Shown: positions 16,460 to 25,859 of the stretch, one piece after another
Numbering within the stretch: the stretch's first letter is position 1
Layout: the number at the start of each line of letters is the position of its first letter
From: an uncultured Lachnospiraceae bacterium
GTDB lineage: Bacteria; Bacillota; Clostridia; Lachnospirales; Lachnospiraceae
Direction: 5' to 3'
Assembly (NCBI GenBank): GCA_902775555.1
Contig: CACYMQ010000030.1
Location: 1 to 50,044, forward strand
DNA length: 50,044 nucleotides
The notes under the pieces: generated by a model
What the model was told of the DNA's origin: nothing
The model's database searches: none
The model's input: the letters and a program-made list of their open reading frames with translations, nothing else
Program-made: the position numbers and the translations under genes

Positions 16460-18385
16460 TCAGTCCAGATAGTAGATCTTTCCGCCGATCTTCCGGATCC
16501 CCTGCAGACGCTTTCCGTCAGCCCCGTAATACCGGTAGACTCCGTCCACCTTCTTCCATGCATTGCATATCACGATCCCCGATGCATTTGCATAGTACCC
16601 GTTCACTTCTTTATTCTTCGCAAGTTTTCCGCTTTGGTCCAGCAGGTAATTCTTTCCCTTATCCGTAACGATCTGCCCGGCCAGCGCCACGCCGCCACGG
16701 AAATAATAATCATTTCCGCCCAGCCGCTTCCATCCGTTACTGTAATTGCAGATCTCCGTCATAAGTCCGCTGTTATCAAAATGATACAGCCGGCTGTTCA
16801 CTACCTGATACCCTTTTAGGATACCGTTTTCGGTCCCGTAGTAGAGTTTTCCTTTATCATTGATCCAATTATCCAGGACCGCCTTACCGTCCTTACCGAA
16901 CCAGAACCATTTTCCTCCCAGTTCCTTCCAGCCGGTATAGTTCTGTGCCGCTCCGTCGGACCTGCTGTAGTAGGATCTTCCCTCCTCCAGGTCCGTGAAA
17001 CCTCCGCTGATCAGCAGACTCTGTTTCAATGAGTAGATCTTCCCGCCGATGGTATAACGCCCTGTCAGTACCTTACCGTTACGGAAGAAATACCAGTCGG
17101 GACCGGCCTTCACCCATCCGGTGGGAAGTGCTTTCCCCAGTTCCTTCTTCAGTACTCCGCCGGCGCTGAAAATGTACCATTTTTTCCCGATCTTCCTTGC
17201 TCCGGTCAACATGGTATAGCCATCGTCACCACCCAGATAATACCAGCTGTTTCCGATCTTCAGCCAGCTGTTCTTCATCAGCTTGCCGCCTTTTTTGGCA
17301 TAGACCCAGCGCGAACCGGACGTCTCCTCGATCTTCGCCCATCCGGCCGTTACTTTCGCCTTGCCTCCCTCATCTACATAGTATCCACCGGGCGCAACCG
17401 TATTCCGCAGCATCTTTCCGTTAGATACATAATAATTCCCCTTCCATCCCGTGAAGGGGTTTCCGTTCCTGTAATAATAGTATTCTCCGCCGGAAAGCGT
17501 CCATCCGTCGGACAGTCTCTTTGCCGCCGTAACAGCACCGTCTTCCCCGATGGTATAAACCGTCGTACCGTCCGTTCCGTTATTCTTCTGCATAACGCCC
17601 TCCTCATCAAGGAGGTAACGCTTTCCGTTGATGGTGTACAGTCCGCCCGAAAGGATCGTACCCGTCCCGGGATCTATGTAATACCAGTTTCCATCCAGCT
17701 GATACCAGCCCCCGTGCAGCATCTTCCCATCCTTGCCGAAGAGCTTTCTATTACCGGAATCCTCCCGGATCACATCCCTCTCCATCTGCCCTTCGCTGTC
17801 GAAGGAATATGTCTCCTGTCCGATGGTCCGGATCCCCTTCAGTGTTTCTCCGTTCTCGATATAATACCGGTCTCCCCCGACCTCATTCCAACCGGAAGAA
17901 GACACGTCACCGATCCAGATCCCGTTTTGTCCATAGAGCTTATATCCGGTCCCGGTCCTGACGAGTCCTGTCCGCATGGCACCGCTTTCCCGGTCAAAGA
18001 AGTACCATTTCCCGCCGATCATCCTATCGCCCTTAACCATCATACGGTTCTGTATATATACCCTGATCCCGCCGTATTCTGCCCAGCCGGAGGTGATCAG
18101 TGTTCCGTCCTCACGAAATGCATATCTGGCGGTACCGATCTGTTCGATCCCGTTGCGATAAGCATAACCATCCGCACCGAAATAATACTGTGCGCCGTTT
18201 ACCGTCTTCCATTCGGAGCGAAGACGCGCCCCGTACTCCAGATAATAGATCTTATACCGGTCTGCATCCTCATAGTGAAGTCCGTTTTCCCCTTCCGCCT
18301 GTACACCGAATGTCCATAGGAAGATCATTCCCGTAAGAAGGAAAAGCATCCATACAAACCGTCTATTCATTTTCCGTCTTCTCAT
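16460..18385 (-). CDS. Secreted cell-wall-binding repeat protein
   Basis: About 641 residues, starting MRRRKMNRRFVWM followed by a hydrophobic core ending near VQA-EG: a signal peptide. The rest is a continuous run of about 20-residue cell-wall-binding repeats (for example GWNEVGGDRYYIENG and GGWYQLDGNWYYID), of the choline-binding/glucan-binding type with regular Trp, Tyr and Gly. I see no catalytic domain. Two starts are possible: 18385, with AGGGAG 9 bases upstream (preferred), or 18370, which overlaps the upstream YitT stop by 8 bases. It is probably cotranscribed with that gene. A structural, adhesive or wall-capping role is inferred. Confidence 0.85.
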   Translation of the reverse strand: MRRRKMNRRFVWMLFLLTGMIFLWTFGVQAEGENGLHYEDADRYKIYYLEYGARLRSEWKTVNGAQYYFGADGYAYRNGIEQIGTARYAFREDGTLITSGWAEYGGIRVYIQNRMMVKGDRMIGGKWYFFDRESGAMRTGLVRTGTGYKLYGQNGIWIGDVSSSGWNEVGGDRYYIENGETLKGIRTIGQETYSFDSEGQMERDVIREDSGNRKLFGKDGKMLHGGWYQLDGNWYYIDPGTGTILSGGLYTINGKRYLLDEEGVMQKNNGTDGTTVYTIGEDGAVTAAKRLSDGWTLSGGEYYYYRNGNPFTGWKGNYYVSNGKMLRNTVAPGGYYVDEGGKAKVTAGWAKIEETSGSRWVYAKKGGKLMKNSWLKIGNSWYYLGGDDGYTMLTGARKIGKKWYIFSAGGVLKKELGKALPTGWVKAGPDWYFFRNGKVLTGRYTIGGKIYSLKQSLLISGGFTDLEEGRSYYSRSDGAAQNYTGWKELGGKWFWFGKDGKAVLDNWINDKGKLYYGTENGILKGYQVVNSRLYHFDNSGLMTEICNYSNGWKRLGGNDYYFRGGVALAGQIVTDKGKNYLLDQSGKLAKNKEVNGYYANASGIVICNAWKKVDGVYRYYGADGKRLQGIRKIGGKIYYLD

Positions 18386-19301
18386 CTGCTGTATCTCCCT
18401 TTTCGGTTTTCGTTTCTGTCTTATCTTTCTTATCGCCCCGGACTGTCTCCCGCAGAAGATCCGTCTTCTTGATATGACTTCCGATGATTTCGGACACATC
18501 GCTGATGGCAATAAATGCAGAGGAATCCACCGTATTGATGATATCCCTGAGTTCCCGGACCTCCAGCCTTGTCAGTACACAGTAAAGGATCGCCTTCTTT
18601 CCGCTGACCAGGCCTTCTCCCTCCATAATGGTAACGGTCCGTCCCAGCTGGCGGTAGATCCTGTCCGTGATCTCCTTTGCGTCATCGGTTATGATCATGG
18701 CCGCTTTCGTCTGCTGAGTACCGTTTTCCACGATATCCAGCACCTTGGACGTGATAAAGTAAGTAAGCAGACTGTACATAGCCCGGTCAAATCCAAAGAA
18801 AAACCCTGCCATGGTAAAGATCCCGATATTGAAGACCAATACGGTCTGTCCCACGGGAAATTTGAATTTCTTATTCAGAAGGATTGCCACCGTCTCCGTG
18901 CCGTCCAGACATCCGCCGAACCGGATCACCAGTCCTACTCCCAGTCCCAGGATCACCCCGCCGAAGCAGACTGCCAGAAGATAATCCTCCGTGATATTTC
19001 GCAGCGGTTCAAAGACCTCAAGAAATACGGAGAAGATCAGCATGGCATATGCCGATTTTGCGATGAACATTTTCCCCATCTTTCTGGAGCCTACGATCAG
19101 AAAGGGAATATTCAGGAGAACCGTGAGAAGTCCGAGAGGGATCCGGAACAGGCTGTTCAGCATGATGGAGATACCCACCACACCGCCGTCCAGTATGGTG
19201 CAGCCTACCAGAAACTCTTCGATGGCAAAGGCCGCGATCACCGCACCCAGCGTTATAAAGAACAGCTCCAATAACGATTGAATTGTGATACGATTTCTCA
19301 T
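18363..19301 (-). CDS. YitT family membrane protein (DUF161/DUF2179)
   Basis: A 312-residue protein. The first ~190 residues hold about five membrane segments with the YitT signatures LDGGVVGIS and RFGGCLDGTETVAI. The soluble part at about 200-280 is the DUF2179 regulatory fold (AMIITDDAKEITD, RTVTIMEGEGLVSGKKAILY). A Lys/Glu/Thr-rich tail of about 30 residues follows and is not typical. The family function is not settled; some members affect transport or stress responses. GAGAGG precedes the ATG. It overlaps the start of the wall-binding gene downstream. Confidence 0.88.
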   Translation of the reverse strand: MRNRITIQSLLELFFITLGAVIAAFAIEEFLVGCTILDGGVVGISIMLNSLFRIPLGLLTVLLNIPFLIVGSRKMGKMFIAKSAYAMLIFSVFLEVFEPLRNITEDYLLAVCFGGVILGLGVGLVIRFGGCLDGTETVAILLNKKFKFPVGQTVLVFNIGIFTMAGFFFGFDRAMYSLLTYFITSKVLDIVENGTQQTKAAMIITDDAKEITDRIYRQLGRTVTIMEGEGLVSGKKAILYCVLTRLEVRELRDIINTVDSSAFIAISDVSEIIGSHIKKTDLLRETVRGDKKDKTETKTEKGDTADEKTENE

Positions 19302-19312
19302 GCTTTCCTCTC

Positions 19313-19349
19313 AAAAGAAGCAACCGCAAAGCTGTGTGCCCTGCGGTTG
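19313..19349 (-). terminator. Hairpin between acyl-CoA ligase and YitT genes
   Basis: CAACCGCA pairs with TGCGGTTG across a 13-base loop and is followed by CTTCTTTT on the minus strand. The T-run is broken, so termination may be partial. Confidence 0.55.
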
Positions 19350-19354
19350 AGATC

Positions 19355-20959
19355 TTACTGCTGCGGGAAAATGTTCTTATGCCGTATGATCTTCATACTC
19401 GCATTCTTGATGAACTCTTCGTCCCGTAATTTCACACGAACGATCTGCTTATACAGCGGACGTCCCTTATTCACTTTATCCATGAGCGCATTGAAGTAAG
19501 CCTGATCCCCTTTGTGCTCTTCATCCGGGAAGATCTCCGCTACGATCTTCGACTGTTCGTCATAGACCAGGACCTCCTGAACCGCTTCATCCCTGGCAAG
19601 ATCCATCTCCAGTTCCTCCGGAGAGATATTCTCGCCATTGCTGAGAATGATCAGATTCTTCTTCCGTCCCGTCAGTGTGATAAATCCGTCCTTGTCAATG
19701 TATCCCAGATCCCCAGTATGATACCATCCGTCCTGAAGCACCAGATCCGTTGCTTCTTTGTCATTATAGTATCCCTTCATGACCAGATCACCCCGGAAGA
19801 CGATCTCGCCTTCATCGGTCACTCTGGCATCGATCCCGGGAACGATCTGTCCTACGGAACCGTCCAACCGGTGGAACGGACGGTTTACAGCCGTACAGGG
19901 AGAACACTCCGTGGTCCCGTAGCCGTTCAGGATCTCGATCCCCCAGGTACGGAATTCCTTTACATACATCGGATCCAGCGGTGCACCGCCGCAGATGATA
20001 TACTGAAGCTTTCCGCCAAAGACCTTCCGGATGGAATCATAGGTGATCTTACGAACATCGATACCTACCCTGCGAAGACCGTTTGTACTCTTCATCAGCG
20101 TACGGAACGCCTTCTCTTTTCCTCTCTTTCTGATCTCGGCCCAGATCTGTCTGTGGAAAAATTCCACGAAGAGGGGTACCAGGAACATGGTCTGCGGCTG
20201 GAACTCCTCCATATTGTTCTTAACCTGTTTCAGGCTCTTATTGATAAAGACCGTCTGACCATAGAAGAGAACCATCAGGATCCCGACGATCAGCCCGAAG
20301 GCATGATGGAACGGGAGGACCGCCAGCACATTTCCGTCCAGGCGGAACAGTTTACAGGTATTATTGATCTCAAATGTGATATTCCGGTTTGTCAGCTCCA
20401 CGCCCTTACTGAAGCCGGAGGTACCGGATGTGAACAGTATGGCCGCTGTCTTGTCCTGCTGGATATTATACTTCCGGAAATCCGTCTTACCCTTCCGGAG
20501 AAGGCCCCGGCCCTCTTCCAGATAGGCTTCAAAATCATCCATGCAGTAGATCCGTCTTCCGGATTTCTTCTTTATCTTGGATTTGCAGGCACCGCTTACC
20601 ATGATCGCATTACAATCACTCTTCTTCAGCAGCTCCTGGATCTCATCATCAGGAAGACTCTTATCGATGGCAACGGCTACATTTCCTCCGTTGATCGCAG
20701 CAAGAAAAGTGACCATCCACTCATAGGAATTCTCGCCTATGATGGCGATATGCTTCCCCTGGATCTTACGTCCGTACATCCAGGTTCCCAGTGCATTTAC
20801 ATCATTGTAGAGATCGATGTAATCCTTCTTCATCTCCCCGTCCTTTACGGGATAAACAAAGGCTGCCTTCTCCGGATGTGCTTCTGCCTTGATCTGCAGC
20901 AGGTCCTTCAGATCCCGGATCTGCGGATTCTCATAATATGGGTATTTCTTATTACGCAT
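19355..20959 (-). CDS. AMP-forming acyl-CoA synthetase / ligase
   Basis: A 534-residue ANL-superfamily enzyme that activates a carboxylic acid through an acyl-adenylate. Motifs in order: ILFTSGTSGFSKGVELTN (phosphate loop), YGTTECSP (adenine region), YHTGDLGYID and GRKKNLIILSNGENISPEE (hinge), and a C-terminal NASMKIIR with the catalytic Lys. This fits long-chain fatty-acid:CoA ligases or acyl-[ACP] ligases. I start at MRNKKYPYYENP (20957-20959), preceded by AGGAGAGG. The longer frame upstream is out-of-gene translation that runs into acyP. Substrate chain length cannot be told from sequence. Confidence 0.88.
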   Translation of the reverse strand: MRNKKYPYYENPQIRDLKDLLQIKAEAHPEKAAFVYPVKDGEMKKDYIDLYNDVNALGTWMYGRKIQGKHIAIIGENSYEWMVTFLAAINGGNVAVAIDKSLPDDEIQELLKKSDCNAIMVSGACKSKIKKKSGRRIYCMDDFEAYLEEGRGLLRKGKTDFRKYNIQQDKTAAILFTSGTSGFSKGVELTNRNITFEINNTCKLFRLDGNVLAVLPFHHAFGLIVGILMVLFYGQTVFINKSLKQVKNNMEEFQPQTMFLVPLFVEFFHRQIWAEIRKRGKEKAFRTLMKSTNGLRRVGIDVRKITYDSIRKVFGGKLQYIICGGAPLDPMYVKEFRTWGIEILNGYGTTECSPCTAVNRPFHRLDGSVGQIVPGIDARVTDEGEIVFRGDLVMKGYYNDKEATDLVLQDGWYHTGDLGYIDKDGFITLTGRKKNLIILSNGENISPEELEMDLARDEAVQEVLVYDEQSKIVAEIFPDEEHKGDQAYFNALMDKVNKGRPLYKQIVRVKLRDEEFIKNASMKIIRHKNIFPQQ

Positions 20960-21119
20960 GATGATTCCTCTCCTGACTGATGCTGCACCTGATATACGGC
21001 GCATAAAACCACTTTCTATCATAGACGATTTCAAGGGATTTGTCACGGACTTTTCGGCGGAAAAAAAGGGAAAAAACCACCCGTGACACATGTACCCGTG
21101 TAATGCCGGATCCGGGGTT

Positions 21120-21416
21120 CTAATATCCTCTGACCCGGAAACTCCGCTCCTCTTCCTCCACCGGGATCCCCCGGATCTGCATATCCTGTACATCGATGTA
21201 TCGGCCTGCCTGTACCTCCAGGAGCATCCGGTCGATCTCCGCCTCCGTACCCTGGACCTCCATGGTGACCGAACCGTCATATTCGTTCCGTACCCAGCCC
21301 GTCACCCTGAGGGACTCCGCTGCACGCTTTGCATACCATCGGAACCCGACTCCCTGCACACGTCCGGTAAATACGATCCTCTTTCTGATCCTCTCTCTCA
21401 TGTGACCGCACCGCAT
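21120..21416 (-). CDS. acyP: Acylphosphatase
   Basis: A small enzyme hydrolysing acyl phosphates. VFTGRVQGVGFRWYAKRAA carries the signature loop with the phosphate-binding Arg, and GWVRNEYDGSV carries the catalytic Asn. Length is 98 residues from 21416 or 93 from the second ATG at 21401; family proteins are about 90. AGAGG is close to the first ATG, so the start is uncertain. It lies 160 bases upstream of the ligase gene. Confidence 0.92.
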   Translation of the reverse strand: MRCGHMRERIRKRIVFTGRVQGVGFRWYAKRAAESLRVTGWVRNEYDGSVTMEVQGTEAEIDRMLLEVQAGRYIDVQDMQIRGIPVEEEERSFRVRGY

Positions 21417-21553
21417 TTCCTCTCTTCACGAAGAGAAGCCCGCCGGGATCAGCAGGCCTCTGCCTTTTATGGTTGACATTTTTACCTCTGCCAAAAACTT
21501 TAACATACCCTTTGGGGAAATGCAACTTCCGCCCCGGGAACACTCGATTTACC

Positions 21554-21582
21554 TTGTGATACCCGTCCGTTTTTGATATGAT
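21554..21582 (+). promoter_or_regulatory. Candidate promoter of the hydrogenase operon
   Basis: TTGTGA, 17 bases, then TATGAT (21577-21582), about 40 bases before the hydC ATG. Confidence 0.6.
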
Positions 21583-21620
21583 ATAAAAGTCAAATCTTAT
21601 CATTTTCAGGAGGAGTAATT

Positions 21621-22112
21621 ATGGGGAAGTTAAATGCCGCATCCGCGGCAAGGATCCGAGAGATCTGCGACCGTTACAAGGATGAGAAGACCCCTCTCAT
21701 GATGATCCTCAGCGATATCCAGAATGAGTATGGGTATATCCCGCTGGAGGTTCAGGAGGTGGTATCCGAGAAAACGGGTATTTCCGTAGCAGAGATTTAC
21801 GGAGTAGTTACGTTCTACTCCTTCTTCTCGCTGAAACCAAAAGGAAAATATGTCATCGGCTGCTGTCTGGGAACCGCCTGCTATGTCAAGGGTGCCCAGC
21901 AGGTGATCGACAAGTTCTCCGAGCTTCTGGGGATCGGCCCCGGCCAGACAACAGAGGATGGTCTTTTTACCATCGATGCACTCCGCTGCATCGGAGCCTG
22001 CGGTATTGCTCCGGCAGTCAGCATTAACGGCAAGGTGTATCCGAAGGTCAGCGTAAATCAGGTACATGACATCGTTGCCTCCTATCAGGATGCAGAGAAA
22101 GGAGGAAACTAG
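21621..22112 (+). CDS. hydC: NuoE-like [2Fe-2S] subunit of NAD(P)-linked [FeFe] hydrogenase
   Basis: A 163-residue protein of the 24-kDa NADH-dehydrogenase subunit family. The four cluster ligands are in CLGTACYVKGA and CIGACGIAPAV. PLMMILSDIQNEYGYIP and EIYGVVTFYSFF are the N-terminal helical signature. It passes electrons between the HydB flavin subunit and the rest of the enzyme. AGGAGG lies 7 bases upstream of the ATG. The stop codon directly abuts the hydB ATG. Homologues are called HydC, HymA or HndA. Confidence 0.93.
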   Translation: MGKLNAASAARIREICDRYKDEKTPLMMILSDIQNEYGYIPLEVQEVVSEKTGISVAEIYGVVTFYSFFSLKPKGKYVIGCCLGTACYVKGAQQVIDKFSELLGIGPGQTTEDGLFTIDALRCIGACGIAPAVSINGKVYPKVSVNQVHDIVASYQDAEKGGN

Positions 22113-23959
22113 ATGATCAGGGATATGAAAACTCTGGAAAGTTCCATCGCATCCTGCACGAAAGCGATGGATGAGAAGTTCAAAGGTCTGGACGGCAAGC
22201 GCCATATCGTTCTCTGCGGCGGTACCGGATGCCTCTCCAACAATTCCATGGAGATCAAGGAACGTTTTGAAAAGATACTGAAGGATGAGGGACTGGATGA
22301 TCAGGTGACGGTAAATATCGTCGGCTGTTTCGGTTTCTGCTCCCAGGGACCCTTCGTTAAGATCTACCCCGAGGATACCCTCTACCGCCTGGTAAAGGTT
22401 GAGGACGTGGATGAGATCGTTCATACGGATATCGTGAATCATACGGTGGTATACCGCCTGCTCTACGTGGATACAGCCACCGGTGAGAAGGTAACGAAGC
22501 AGGAGGATATCAACTTCTACAAGAAGCAGCGCCGTGTGGCTCTCCACAGCTGCGGCGAGATCAATCCCGAGGATATGAACGAAGCACTGGGTGCAGGCGC
22601 ATTCCAGGGCCTGAAGCGCGCTCTGTCCATGACTCCCCAGGAAGTCATCGACGAGGTCCTTGCTTCCGGCATCCGCGGACGCGGAGGCGCAGGCTTCCCT
22701 TCCGGCCGGAAGTGGCAGTTTGCCCGCAATGTAGAGAGCGATGAGAAATATGTCGTATGTAACGGTGACGAGGGTGATCCGGGTGCATTCATGGATCGAA
22801 GCATCCTTGAGGGAAATCCCCTGGCAGTCATCGAAGGCATGATGATCGCCGGATATGCCATCGGCGCATCCAACGGAACCGTCTCCGCAACGCCATCAAG
22901 CAGGCGCGGGAAGCAGGTCTTCTGGGAGAGAAGATCCTCGGAACGGATTTCTCCTTCGACTGTCATCTCCGTCTGGGTGCAGGTGCTTTCGTCTGCGGTG
23001 AGGAGACAGCACTTCTTAACTCCATCGAAGGAAAGCGCGGCATGCCCCGTCCCCGTCCGCCGTTCCCGGCAGTAAAGGGACTTTGGGAGAAGCCGACCAT
23101 CATCAATAATGTGGAGACTCTGGCATGTATCCCCTTCATCCTCCGGGAAGGAGCAGAGGAATTTGCCAAGGTAGGAACCGAGAACTCCAAGGGTACCAAG
23201 GTATTTGCCCTGGGCGGTAAGGTAAATAATGTCGGACTGGTGGAGGTTCCCATGGGAACCACACTCCGCGAGCTGATCTACGATATCGGCGGTGGTATCC
23301 CGGGTGGCAAGAAGTTCAAGGCCATTCAGACCGGCGGACCCTCCGGCGGATGTCTCACCGAGGAATTCCTGGACGAGCCCATTGATTTCGACAACCTGGT
23401 TGCCAAGGGATCCATGATGGGTTCCGGCGGTGCCATCGTTATGGACGAAGACAACTGTATGGTGGATGTAGCCAAGTTCTACATGGAATTCATCTGCGAT
23501 GAGTCCTGTGGAAAATGTTCTCCCTGCCGGATCGGTACAAAGCGCATGCTGGAGATCCTGACACGGATCACGGAAGGCAAGGGAACCATGAAGGATCTGG
23601 AACAGCTGGAAGAACTGGCAAAGACCGTAAAGACAAATTCACTCTGTGCACTTGGTCAGACGGCAGCCAATCCCGTAACTTCCACGCTGAAGCACTTCCG
23701 GGATGAATATATCGCGCATATCCGCGACAAAAAATGTCCGTCCCATGTCTGCAAGAACCTGATGGAATATGTGATCGACAAGGACAAATGCGTGGGCTGC
23801 GGTCTCTGCTCCAGAGGCTGCCCGGTCGGTGCGATCCACAAGACAGACTATACACCGGAAGGCCATAAGCTGCCCTCCTACACCATCGACACTTCGAAGT
23901 GCATCAAGTGCGGCGCCTGCATCAGCACCTGCCGTATGCGTGCTATCTCGAAGCAGTAA
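22113..23959 (+). pseudogene. hydB: NuoF-like hydrogenase subunit, broken by an internal deletion and frameshift
   Basis: The N-terminal part (22113 to about 22883) has a thioredoxin-like [2Fe-2S] domain (CGGTGC, VGCFGFC) and the start of the NuoF fold with GRGGAGFPSGRKW and NGDEGDPGAFMDR. After ASNGTV the frame is lost. The match resumes in another frame at about 22883 as [17 protein letters not shown], then [13 protein letters not shown], the [12 protein letters not shown] cluster motif and two [4Fe-4S] motifs ([22 protein letters not shown]). The conserved segment expected between them (of the form YVRAEYP..AVER, about 12 residues) is missing. The 1847-base span is 2 modulo 3; adding 37 bases gives 628 codons, the usual size. 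It may be a real mutation or an assembly error. A ribosome binding site AAAGGAGG is present. Confidence 0.85.
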
Positions 23960-23979
23960 AAGGAAGGGAGAATCGTATT

Positions 23980-25749
23980 ATGGCAAAGATCAATATTAAA
24001 ATCGAAGGCATTCCCTACGAGGTAGAGGAAGGCATGACTATACTGGAGGCTGCAAAGTCCTGCGGATATGAGATCCCCTCACTCTGCACCTTCAATCACG
24101 GTGAGTGCAATCTGGGTTCCTGCCGTGTCTGTCTGGTAGAAGCAACCGGTGCCAGAGGTCTGGTGGCCAGCTGCGTCTATCCGGTATCGGAAGGGATGGA
24201 GGTCCGGATCTCCTCTCCCGCTGCGGTTGAAGCAAGACGTGAAAGTGTGGAGCTTCTACTCTCCAACCACAATAAAAACTGCCAGCAATGTGAAAAGAAT
24301 GAATACTGTGAGCTGCTGCATGTTGCGAAACTGACCGGTGCAAGGGATGATGCCTTTGCCGGCATGCACAGCAAAACTTACCTCGACACTCTGGCTCCCG
24401 GTCTGGTTCGGGATACTTCCAAATGTATCCTCTGCGGCCGTTGCGTAGCCCGGTGCCAGAATGCACACGGACTCGGGATCCTTGGCTTTGAAAACCGAGG
24501 ATTCAATACCATGGTTTCACCGGCGGAGAACCGGAGCTTTGCGGATTCTCCCTGTATCCAGTGTGGCCAGTGCGTAAATGTCTGCCCCACCGGTGCTTTG
24601 ATGGAGCATTCCGAGATCCGGCTTGTGGATGAAGCCATGCAGGCAGGTAAGCATGTGATCGTTCAGGTCGCACCGGCTGTCCGGGCTGCATTGGGAGAAG
24701 AATTCGGATATCCCGTGGGCACTCCGGTAACCGGTAAAATGATCGCCGCGCTGCGAAGGCTCGGTTTCGAGAAGGTATACGATGTAAACTTCGGTGCAGA
24801 CCTCACCATCATGGAGGAAGGCCACGAACTGCTCAGCCGTATCCAGAACGGCGGCATCCTTCCCATGATCACGTCCTGTTCACCGGGATGGATCAATTAT
24901 GCGGAGTACAACTACGGCGATCTTCTGCCCCATCTGTCCTCCTGCAAATCCCCTCACGAGATGCAGGGTGCCATCCTCAAATCCTACTGGGCAGAACAGA
25001 AGGGCATCGACCCCAAGGATATCTTCGTTGTATCCGTCATGCCCTGCGTAGCCAAGAAATTCGAGCGTCAGCGTGAGCAGCTGCAGGTAAACGGACTTCC
25101 GGATGTAGATGCAGTCATCACCACAAGAGAGCTGGCGAAGATGATCAAACGAAGCGGTATCCTCTTCCCGCGGCTTCCGGAGGAAGAATGGGATCCGGAT
25201 ATCATGGGCGAGTACTCAGGCGCAGCCGTGATCTTCGGTGTCACCGGCGGTGTTATGGAAGCGGCACTTCGTACCGTCTATTACAAGCTCACCGGCCAGG
25301 AGCATGATCAGATCACCTTCGAAGAGGTACGCGGACATGATGCGGGAATCCGTGAAGCTTCCCTCGACATCAACGGAACCACCGTAAATGTGGCGATCGC
25401 TTCCGGTATGAAATCCGCAAAGGTACTTCTGGAGGAGATCCGGGAAGGGAAGTCCAAATATCAGTTTATCGAGATCATGGGTTGTCCCGGCGGATGCATC
25501 AATGGCGGCGGCCAGCCCTATGTACGTCCCTGCTTCCTTCCGAACGAGGATGACGATATCATCGACACCTACAAAGAGAAGCGGGCCAGGGCACTGTACT
25601 CGGAGGATGAACGCCGTACGGTACGTCAGTCTCATAATAACCCGCAGATCATAGAGCTGTACGATAAGTTCCTGGGCGCACCAAACTCCCATAAGGCTCA
25701 CAAGCTGCTTCACACCACATATGCCGCAAGGGAAGGCTTTAACGGCTAA
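23980..25749 (+). CDS. hydA: [FeFe] hydrogenase catalytic subunit
   Basis: A 589-residue enzyme that reduces protons or oxidises H2. Domains in order: plant-type [2Fe-2S] (CTFNHGECNLGSCRVC), His-ligated [4Fe-4S] (HNKNCQQCEKNEYC), two [4Fe-4S] (CILCGRCVARC, CIQCGQCVNVC), then the H-cluster domain with L1 TSCSPGW (298-304), L2 MPCVAKK (354-360) and L3 EIMGCPGGC (498-506). All H-cluster cysteines are present. I start at MAKINIKIEG (23980), preceded by GGGAG, rather than inside hydB. With hydC and hydB it forms a NAD-coupled, probably electron-bifurcating, cytoplasmic complex. The HydEFG maturases are not in this window. Confidence 0.95.
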   Translation: MAKINIKIEGIPYEVEEGMTILEAAKSCGYEIPSLCTFNHGECNLGSCRVCLVEATGARGLVASCVYPVSEGMEVRISSPAAVEARRESVELLLSNHNKNCQQCEKNEYCELLHVAKLTGARDDAFAGMHSKTYLDTLAPGLVRDTSKCILCGRCVARCQNAHGLGILGFENRGFNTMVSPAENRSFADSPCIQCGQCVNVCPTGALMEHSEIRLVDEAMQAGKHVIVQVAPAVRAALGEEFGYPVGTPVTGKMIAALRRLGFEKVYDVNFGADLTIMEEGHELLSRIQNGGILPMITSCSPGWINYAEYNYGDLLPHLSSCKSPHEMQGAILKSYWAEQKGIDPKDIFVVSVMPCVAKKFERQREQLQVNGLPDVDAVITTRELAKMIKRSGILFPRLPEEEWDPDIMGEYSGAAVIFGVTGGVMEAALRTVYYKLTGQEHDQITFEEVRGHDAGIREASLDINGTTVNVAIASGMKSAKVLLEEIREGKSKYQFIEIMGCPGGCINGGGQPYVRPCFLPNEDDDIIDTYKEKRARALYSEDERRTVRQSHNNPQIIELYDKFLGAPNSHKAHKLLHTTYAAREGFNG

Positions 25750-25777
25750 AACCCGCTGACCGCTCCTTTGCACAATG

Positions 25778-25826
25778 AAAAAAGGCCCGTCCTTCCATAA
25801 CACATGGAAGGGCGGACCCTTTTTTA
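25778..25826. terminator. Terminator after the hydrogenase operon, probably bidirectional
   Basis: GTCCTTCCAT pairs with ATGGAAGGGC in an extended stem of about 15 bp with A-run and T-run on its two sides. It lies between the convergent hydA and GGDEF/EAL genes. Confidence 0.9.
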
Positions 25827-25859
25827 TGATCCTATTGTTTTGTGAAACAAAGCCTGCTG

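Noticed and set aside
19514-20980. 488-codon open frame on plus, antisense to the acyl-CoA ligase
   Set aside because: The minus-strand gene has full ANL motifs. The plus frame has no recognisable domain and reflects codon bias of the opposite strand.
22860-22910. Programmed frameshift in hydB
   Set aside because: A conserved protein segment is missing, not merely a frame change, and no slippery heptamer with following structure is seen.
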